A stretch of 64,000 nt of DNA from positions 4,835,427-4,899,426 of the forward strand of contig NW_024037064.1 in assembly GCF_015706575.1 (NCBI RefSeq), written 5' to 3'. This stretch comes from Patiria miniata (taxonomy: Eukaryota; Echinodermata; Asteroidea; Valvatida; Asterinidae). The position numbers and the translations under genes are program-made. The notes under the pieces were generated by a model, which worked only from the letters and a program-made list of their open reading frames with translations, did not search any database and was not told the DNA's origin. Positions 56,821 through 64,000 of this stretch are shown piece by piece. How positions within the stretch are numbered: position 1 is the stretch's first letter; the number at the start of each line of letters is the position of its first letter.

Positions 56821-57866
56821 TACGAAAGCCCATTAGCGCCACTGCAAGTATATATGTTGCAGGTTATTTAATTCGTTATTACAGATTATTAATTCGTTAT
56901 TACGGATTACTAATTCGTTATAACGGATTATTAATTCGCTATTACGGATTACTAATTCGTAATAACGGATTGTTAATTCGTTATTACGGATTATTAATTC
57001 ATTATTACGGATTACTAATTCGTTATAACGGATTATTTAATTCGTTATTACGGATTATTAATTTGTTATTACGGATTATTAATTCGTTATTACGGATTAC
57101 TAATTCGTAATAACGGATAATTTAATTCGTTATTACGGATTATTTAATTCGTTATTACAGATTATAAATTCGTTATTACGAATTATTAATTCGTTATTAC
57201 GGATTACTAATTTGTAATAACGGATTATTTAATTTGTTATTACGGATTATTAATTCGTTATTACGGATTACTAATTTGTAATAACGGATTATTTAATTCG
57301 TTATTACGGATTATTTAATTCATTATTACGGATTATTAATTCGTTATTACGAATTAATGCAAAGATAGCGCCGCCTAGCGGCGTTATATACATAGGCCCC
57401 TGGTCACGTGCTCTCCACGTGTGAGAACATCAGACTTAATTCGTAATAACAATTATTAATTCGTCATAACGAATTAGTAATCCGTTATAACGAATTAATA
57501 ATCCGTAATAACGAATTAAATAATCCGTAATAACGAATTAAATAATCCGTAATAACGAATTAAATAATCCGTAATAACGAATTAATAATCCGTAATAACG
57601 AATTAAATAATCCGTAATAACGAATTAATCATCCGTAATAACGAATTAGTAATCCGTTATAACGAATTAGTAATCCGTTATAACGAATTAGTAATCCGTA
57701 GAAACGAATTAAATAATCCGTAATAACGAATTAATAATCCGTAATAACGAATTAATAATCCGTAATAACGAATGAAATATTCCGTAATAACGAATTAATA
57801 GTCCGTAATAACGAATTACATAATCTGTCACATATATACTTTCAGTGGCGCTAATGGGCTTTCGTA
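56821..57866. mobile_element. 1.05-kb fold-back element with satellite arms
   Basis: Terminal inverted repeats start TACGAAAGCCCATTAGCGCC and match over at least 37 bases with one or two differences. The hexamer TCTTTC flanks both ends (56815-56820 and 57867-57872), and the pre-insertion sequence is preserved near 10400. The left arm (56865-57355) is about 25 tandem units of roughly 18 bp (TTAATTCGTTATTACGGAT). The right arm (57440-57830) is the same array in inverse orientation (ATCCGTAATAACGAATTAA). A central 80-bp spacer has GCGCCGCCTAGCGGCG. There is no coding potential. Confidence 0.92.
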
Positions 57867-59200
57867 TCTTTCTGATGGCTTTTGTTTGGGTAACGGCTTT
57901 TCTCCTAAACGGTTCATGATATGAACTTGTAACTTTCAATATATATTGACCCTCATCCCAAGTGGTGCATATTACTCTGACGTCATGATGACGTCATGAT
58001 GACGTCATCGGGTGTCAAATTACAAGGGATTTCAGCTGCAAAAGTGATCAATTACTTTCACCTATTACTCTTGAAAAAAATAATCGATGATGTTTGTATT
58101 CCATAATCGGATAGACCATGAATTGATAAACATTTTTTGTCGTTAACTCGCTTGACCTTTACTTCTGGGTCTACCGGAAGGTCAAAGTTATGTGAATTTA
58201 ACATGAAAACTTTAGTCTGAAATCAAAACAAAGCAGAATTTCTTCCAAACGGTTTACGGTATGACCCAGAAACCTAATGTGAACTTGTACCATGCTACGA
58301 AGATGTTTTAAATTTTGTTACGTCACCATGACGTCATCAGGGATCAAATTACAAGCGATTTCAGGGCAAATTTTTACAAAATAGTTTGCGCTATATCTTT
58401 TGAACTAAATAGAGTATCGTGTTCGTTTTTTCGTGAGGTTGTAGACTATGCCGTGAGAAACATTTCTTGTTCCCAGACACAAAACCGCCTGACCTTCACT
58501 TCCGGTATTACCGGAAGTGCAATGAAAACTGAATGTAATTCAAAAGCGGAAGCATTTTACAACACACATATACATGTAAATTATGAAATTGTTTAGTGAG
58601 GAATGCCAGACAAAAAAAATGTGATGACGTCATCTTTCGAAAGGGCGCCCCCTAGCGGCACATAATACAGTGTTTGCTCTTTCTAATTTAAAAACCATCC
58701 GTTGAAATCTTACCAAATCCCGCCTTGATATTCTTTGATTAACCAAAAATAACTTGGCAAGGTTTCAAATTCATGACGTCATCAGAACGAAAGTTACTTC
58801 TGTGAGAATTTGAAAACGACCATAAGTTCTAAAATCCGATTCATGTTGTATATCTTCGTAGCCCAAGTTACGATATCCTTTACAATGTTCAGTTTTTGCT
58901 GCCAAATACTGTGACGTCATCAAACCGGAAGTTAGTTGTTATGAATAAATACACGTATATTTTTCATACTTTCATACGTCATTAATTTTCACAATGAACA
59001 TTTATCCACTCCGAACTAAATCAGTATTCACTTCCTGTTTTTGAATAATGACGTCATCAAGCCAGAAATAACTTGTGTACATTGAATGTTTACTGAATTT
59101 TACCACAAAATAATTGATTGTACATGACAGGATTTAATTTCGTGGTCCTTTGTTCTTACATAAACATATTCATAACTTAACACGGCAGTGTTTATTGAAT
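57867..59200 (+). promoter_or_regulatory. TGACGTCA-rich block upstream of TRIM copy D
   Basis: TGACGTCA occurs three times in 34 bases near 57980 and again near 58328, 58623, 58773, 58911 and 59049. TGACGTCA is the full palindromic CRE bound by ATF/CREB factors. The block also has CACTTCCGGTATTACCGGAA and resembles 44560-46330. It stands where copies B and C have a TATA-like box, so D may use a different promoter. The regulatory role is inferred; the repeats could simply be element-derived. Confidence 0.45.
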
Positions 59201-59286
59201 AAAATATGTCTGCCCGACAACTCCAGTGCATTTGTAACAACAAACGCAAACCACTTTGTCTTCAATTGATTTGGTTTTTAAAAAAG
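59201..59286 (+). other. Inferred non-coding first exon end of TRIM copy D
   Basis: GATTTGGTTTTTAAAAAAG precedes the donor GTAAGAAAAGAG at 59287, matching the donor region of copy B (11088). The intron that follows runs to the acceptor ending at 59684, about 400 bases. No TATA-like box is near. Confidence 0.4.
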
Positions 59287-59689
59287 GTAAGAAAAGAGTG
59301 TCATTTATTTTGAATGAGGTTAAATGCTAGCTTACCGGTACAAGTGAAGGAATCACAATTTGCCTTAAACAATGTTCCAACAAAACCTATATTTAATAAT
59401 AAAACTTGCATGTATATTTAGTAATGACCAGATCAGGGCACAAGCTACCGTACACGTACCAGGGCTCTTCAAATCATCAGAGCTCTTCAAAATTTGACAG
59501 GAATTCAAAAAAAAATTGATGTCTTGTTCAGCAGTGGATACATGTAAATACAAAATAACAGATGAAAATAAAATTTTGGGGTTTTTTTGCCCGGATGAAC
59601 TCACACAGACATTACAGTATTAAAGAAGTTACATCTCTGTATTATAACTATTTCAATTTCTTTTTAAATACTCTTTGTATACAGATAAA

Positions 59690-60785
59690 ATGGCTACAGC
59701 TCTAAAAAGCATCGGTCCCCATCTTGAATGCGACATATGCGCAGACAAATATAAACAGCCCAAGGTGCTGGATTGCATGCATAGCTTCTGCCAGAAATGT
59801 CTGGAGAAATACTACACCAGCAGGTATGCAGGTCAACAAACAATTCCTTGCCCTGTTTGTCGACGGGAGACAGTACTTCCAGAGACACACATTCAAGGCC
59901 TGAAAACAAATTTCCATTTGATGGGAATAGTTGAGGAGGTCTCACTCCAAGAAAAGGTGGTTAGTTCAGTGAAAAAAACGCCCGAAGAAGATGAGTCTAA
60001 ATGCCAGAAACACAAGGGGGAAGTGAAGTGGTTTTATTGTGAGACATGTGAAGAGTTAATCTGCCGAGTTTGTACTGTAGTAAGCCACTGTAAACCAAAA
60101 CATCACTACATTGAGTCTGGAGAGGCTTCTCGCAAATACAAACAGTCACTGAAAGATATGTTTCCAGATTTCACGAAAGACATCAAAAGACTTGAACAAT
60201 CTTTGGCCACTTCATCACAAGCTAAGCAGAAGTTTACACAGAACGTCTCAAAGACTGTGAAAGCTGTGCAAGACAAAGCGGATAAAAAGAGAGCTGAGAT
60301 AATAACTCAAGAGACAAAGATGATTGCAGAAATCAAACAACTCCAGCAGGATCGCAACAGAACATATGATGAGCATCAGTCAACACTGACAATGATGCTA
60401 GAAAGTAAAAAACATTTGCTAGGGAGATCCCAGGATATCATTAACACTGCATCAGACAGTGACTTTCTGTCCCTATACCCTATCATCAGCAAAGACTTGA
60501 AATCACTCAAGAGTCAAAATCCTCCCCAGATTGATCCCAAGCTTTCCTATCTGAGCTTCACCCCGGGTCAGAGGATTGGTGACATTAATCTGGGCAAGCT
60601 GGAGTTAAGACAGTGGGAGATGTGTCGTGAGTTTGGTACAGAGGGGCGTGGTCCAGGAGAGTTCAATTGGGCTCAAAGTGTTACTGCTACTCAACCTGGT
60701 GAGCTTGCTGTGGCAGACTGTTTCAACAACCGAGTGGTCATCTGCAGCAATGAGGGACAACACAAGGGAACCATTCGCGTACAAG
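59690..60785 (+). CDS. TRIM-NHL protein copy D, coding exon 1
   Basis: This exon encodes 365 residues plus one base. It is a close paralogue of copy B: intact C3HC4 RING (CDIC, CMHSFCQKC, CPVC), B-box2, coiled coil and first NHL repeat (GELAVADCFNNRVVIC). ATG 59690 lies five bases after the acceptor ACAG at 59681-59684. The donor GTAAG is at 60786, phase 1 as in B and C. The terminal NHL exon is not in the window and should lie downstream. AATAAA at 60897, just past the donor, matches the position of similar signals in B and C. Confidence 0.92.
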
Positions 60786-61220
60786 GTAAGTTCCTTTTAT
60801 GTACATGTTCATCAACACAAACGTTCATAATTGTGTGGAAATTATAAGTCAGTCTTCCATGTGCACATGCAGATCTGACAACTGAGAATGAAAAACAATA
60901 AACTACTGGCAAGGAATTGATGTGCTGACAGTGCTCTCTGACAAATTTGATTTTGTTCTCCCGACAAAACTTCAATATTTTTTCTTTACGTGTAGGCCTA
61001 TGTTTAAAAAAAATCACACTCTGACACACACACATACACAAAAAAACTACAACAAACCTTCTATTTATTTCATTACTGATTTCAGTTTAGTTGGAAGAAA
61101 AACTGTTTTTATTTTGGGGTCTGTAACCTTTAGAAAAGTGTGAAGTTGCTTTGCAAACAAACTAATCTGCCGTGTGAGTAGAATGTTCTACCCAGTAAAC
61201 AAAACACCAGAAAAGAACCT
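60786..61220 (+). other. Start of intron 2 of TRIM copy D
   Basis: Sequence is shared with the starts of intron 2 in copies B and C up to the edge of the solo LTR. It contains a CA-rich simple repeat near 61022. No gene is visible. Confidence 0.6.
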
Positions 61221-62021
61221 TGTTACGTGCGGGGAATGCACGGCAGAAAGAAATAAGTAATAAAAACGGGAATCATGACTTTTGAATCAAAGGCAAAAAT
61301 GAGACCAATATATGATTAACAAAATTTAATTAATTCTCCCAAATCAATCAACAGGACAGTGGGTGATACAAACATTCTCAGTTAGTCTTCAACTGTAAAC
61401 GTCATGCAAGAACCTCCAAGCATTAGACACAGGCAAAGCAAAATAAATTACAAAGAAATTAGCAAAGCAGCAATTTATACAAACAGGCAAAATACAGTAA
61501 AGAACAAGCCGGCAAAATAGAGTTAATAAGCAAATCACACAAAAAAGGCAAATTGTACTCGGCCAAATATAATTACCAAAGGAACCAGTAGCAGGAACAG
61601 GCCCCGCCCATCCAGTGCCCACAATGGTATTAGCGCAGCCGTCGAACCAAGCATCTTCGCACCCAGCCGTAGATCAACCAAGCCACAGGTAAGTCAGCGT
61701 TGAGCACCGAGAATTCAGCCACATCAAGCAGGCCACGACAGTCCAGGTCTCCGTCCGGTAGTACCGTCAGCCTCGGCCATGATCCAGCGATGAGGGGTAC
61801 TAAATCGGTAGGACGGCGGGAGATGCTGGCTCAACGACGCGCTAATGAAAATCGCACATGGTTGTACATGGGCACCAACTGAGACCGAATAAAAGCCAGT
61901 CAGTGCTTATATAGGGTATTTACCCACGCGTAGCCACCATAACAAACATTCATTAAATACCGAAAATTCTAGTGCGGGAGCAACCGTACTAAAGGGTTAC
62001 AGATTAAGTGGGTTCGTAACA
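61221..62021 (-). mobile_element. Solo LTR, 801 bp, antisense
   Basis: The ends are TGTTACG and CGTAACA, and ACCT flanks both sides (61217-61220 and 62022-62025), the usual 4-bp duplication of gypsy-type LTRs. On the minus strand a TATA-like box CTATATAAGC is at 61915-61906 with a G/C-richer segment after it. No internal coding region is present, so it is a solo LTR left by recombination. Its ends do not match the gypsy element at 23-33 kb. Confidence 0.8.
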
Positions 62022-62025
62022 ACCT

Positions 62026-62837
62026 GTTTTGGGGAGAGAGTTTTTAGTGAATTTTTGGTTTGGTAGTTTTTAAACCAAATGTTCGCGTTTTTATAACGTG
62101 ATTTTTATTAATCATAAACGGAAGTAATTCATTAGTGATCTACACGTTATTGTATCTTGTTATTTACCTAAGCATCTTACTGCTCTACATAACGTCAGTA
62201 TTTAGCGTGTGTAAAAGGTTATTATTTCGTTTTTTTAAAGACCAATAGATTTAGTTGTACAGTTACCAGTAATTCATAAGTGATCTTAACGTTAGGCCAA
62301 ATGGTCAGACCGAAGTTCTGGAATTGATGCTGCGACGCATTTTTTGGGGGTTTTTTTTGGTGGCTTTTTTTGTTTAAGCTTGAATTGTACAGACATGGTG
62401 GGTACTATTTTGCTTTTTTGTGTCCTCATTACACATTGGTGTCCTCCATAATTTGCCTTGGTGCCCTTCATCATTTGCCTTGGTGCAATTTTCCCATTCC
62501 TTGGTGCTCCTTGTAACAAAAATTTGAGGAGGTGCGGCAATAGAGGGCACTGTTGTAGCTTCCGTGTAAATTTGAAGAAAAAAGGTTGACGAGCATGATT
62601 AAAATCGACGCGTGCACTGACCAGAGACCGAGTATTTTTTTTGTCCTTACTAAGCATCTTACTGCCCCACATAACATAAGTATTTAGTGTGTGTAAAAGG
62701 TTGTTATGTCGTTTTTTAACTGAAGACCTATAGATTAGGTTGTACAGTTACCAGTGATTCATTAGTGATCTTTACATTATTGTGTCTAATTATTTACAAT
62801 GTAAACATCTTACTGCCCTACATAACGTAATCATCTA
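62026..62837. repeat. Direct repeats in intron 2 of copy D
   Basis: CATCTTACTGCTCTACATAA, GTGTGTAAAAGGTT and TTGTACAGTTACCAGT occur near 62170-62270 and again near 62650-62760, with part again at 63335-63370. The intervening 62330-62640 is not shared and may be an insertion. No gene is visible. Confidence 0.6.
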
Positions 62838-63330
62838 AGGCCTGTCTCAAAAAAAATGGTACAATCGGAAAAAAATTAGTTAAATATGAAATTTCAAAAT
62901 CCTAAGGCATAAGTCATTCTTACTTGGCATAATATTAAAGAACAAAGACTGGGCTTTCCAATAGTGTTTGTTTGATCTTATTTGTTTTGTCAATTCAGAG
63001 ATATAATCAATTTAGTGTGATACACCAAAATCGATTTCAATGTGCCACTTTTATGCATGGGCAGAGTTGTTTCGAGTACTGTGCCATGCTGTCTTGAAGC
63101 TCACAAAAGATTGCAACTTGGCAAAAGAAACAAACTCGATTTTGTGTTCCGCAGTAAACTGGAGTTATCTCTGGATTCACAATTTAAGCAAATGAAATGA
63201 AACAAAAAGTATTGGAAAGCCTGGTCTTTCTTTTTTCTTTAATGTGATGCCCAAAACGACTTACTTATGTTGAGATTTAATATTGAACAAAAAATTGTTT
63301 TCGATTGTACCATTTTTTTTCGACAGGCTG
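62838..63330. mobile_element. 493-bp TIR element with TA duplication
   Basis: The left end AGGCCTGTCTC, A-run, TGGTACAATCGG is inverted at the right end (CGATTGTACCA, T-run, CGACAGGCTG). GACTGGGCTTTCCAATA and TTGGAAAGCCTGGTC continue the pairing inside. TA flanks both sides (62836-62837 and 63331-63332), as in Tc1/mariner-type elements. No transposase ORF is present. Confidence 0.8.
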
Positions 63331-63389
63331 TAGTGTGTGTAAAAGGTTATTTTTTCGTTTTTTAAAGACCAATGGATTGTTTCACTTAA

Positions 63390-63923
63390 AGATATAGTCC
63401 ATCATTTGTATTTTGTGCATTTTGTTCGTTTGAAGCAACAAAAGTGTTCAAAATCTGATGAAGGATACTGAACAACTAGCCTGATGAAGTTTCAGCTCAG
63501 CTTCAGCGGTATATTCCGAGAAAAACAGCATTCTAGGATCTCAATTCAAATCAAAAGTTGCTGAATCATGTTTTGGATTGGGCCTGAATTCAGCGTCCGA
63601 GACGCGTTCTCACTGAGCCGATTGCAGCTATACGCGATGTCGTGCACTGATCAGAAGAATTATAGCAACCATGCGTCGTGCCAATGCTTGCGCGCGCTTC
63701 GCCGAATAACAAAACGAACTACTAATTTAAATTTTCCTACGATGCGTCTTAAGACGCACCGTTGGAAAGGCCTTCTTTCGTTGATTACTTCAAAATGACA
63801 GCTTGCCAGAAAGAATAATTTCACAGGGAGTTTAGTCCCCTTACTATCTTTCAACCAAGTACGTTTTTCAACAATAATTACGCCAGTTACTTTTCGGATG
63901 GCTGCAAATGATGGACTATAGCT
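63390..63923. mobile_element. 534-bp MITE at TTAA target
   Basis: TTAA flanks both ends (63386-63389 and 63924-63927). Terminal inverted repeats are AGATATAGTCCATCATTTG at left and CAAATGATGGACTATAGCT at right, with one mismatch. TTAA targets are used by piggyBac and Kolobok transposases. The interior includes a CpG-rich segment and a TGCGTCTTAAGACGCA palindrome. It has no credible ORF. Confidence 0.82.
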
Positions 63924-64000
63924 TTAATTTACATGTTGACTCGAGGTGGGCGTTGTAAACCTTGGTGAAGCAATTGTGCCACTTTTTGGCCATGAACGAT

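Noticed and set aside
56821..57866. CRISPR-like array from regularly spaced short repeats
   Set aside because: The units are contiguous with no spacers, the two halves are inverted, and the context is eukaryotic mobile DNA.

Overview
The window is eukaryotic genomic DNA: coding sequence is split by GT-AG introns, genes are sparse, and transposable elements (TEs) of many classes dominate. A tandem RING/B-box/NHL (TRIM) family, Penelope, CR1-like, Ty3/gypsy and DIRS-like retroelements, many TIR elements and frequent ACATGTA motifs fit a marine invertebrate, most likely a deuterostome such as an echinoderm. That placement is inference from gene style and repeat content, not from a diagnostic sequence.

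Host genes. The backbone is a tandem array of TRIM-NHL genes, all on the + strand. Each unit has an upstream block with a TATA-like box, a short non-coding first exon ending in GTAAG, a small intron, a coding exon (RING, B-box2, coiled coil, start of NHL) with ATG five bases after an AG acceptor, a phase-1 intron, a terminal NHL exon, and about 3.5 kb of conserved non-coding DNA. Copy A has only its downstream block (1640-5090). Copy B is complete (15868-16972 plus 33515-34140). Copy C has a wrecked first coding exon (41181-42679) but an intact NHL exon (47219-47850). A RING scrap lies at 56584-56680. Copy D has an intact first coding exon (59690-60785), and its NHL exon would lie past the window end. 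One further exon-like ORF, unrelated and unidentified, is on the minus strand at 10072-10224.

Mobile DNA explains the size differences. Intron 1 of copy B is enlarged by a 4.3-kb near-palindromic element (11286-15617). Intron 2 of copy B holds a LINE 3' fragment, a GATC-rich fold-back element (17819-18949), a Penelope-like element with an intact 831-aa ORF (20090-23093) and a decayed Ty3/gypsy element (about 23105-33070). That gypsy copy is interrupted by a 4-kb CR1-like LINE with an intact 1003-aa ORF (25087-29080) and by a hAT-like MITE (31312-31624). All these retroelements are antisense to the TRIM genes. Elsewhere there are a DIRS-like gag fragment (39684-40620), a tRNA-derived SINE (44228-44480), a solo LTR (61221-62021), several MITEs with recognisable target-site duplications, a 92-bp minisatellite with a 184-bp dimeric order (720-1440), a 1.05-kb palindrome built from short satellite units (56821-57866), and two blocks rich in the palindrome TGACGTCA (44560-46330 and 57950-59080).

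The most notable points are the TRIM-NHL array with its modular exons and conserved non-coding block, a hammerhead-ribozyme-like motif at the 3' end of the Penelope element, and the satellite-armed fold-back element with exact termini and target duplication. No prokaryotic, viral or CRISPR-type system was seen.
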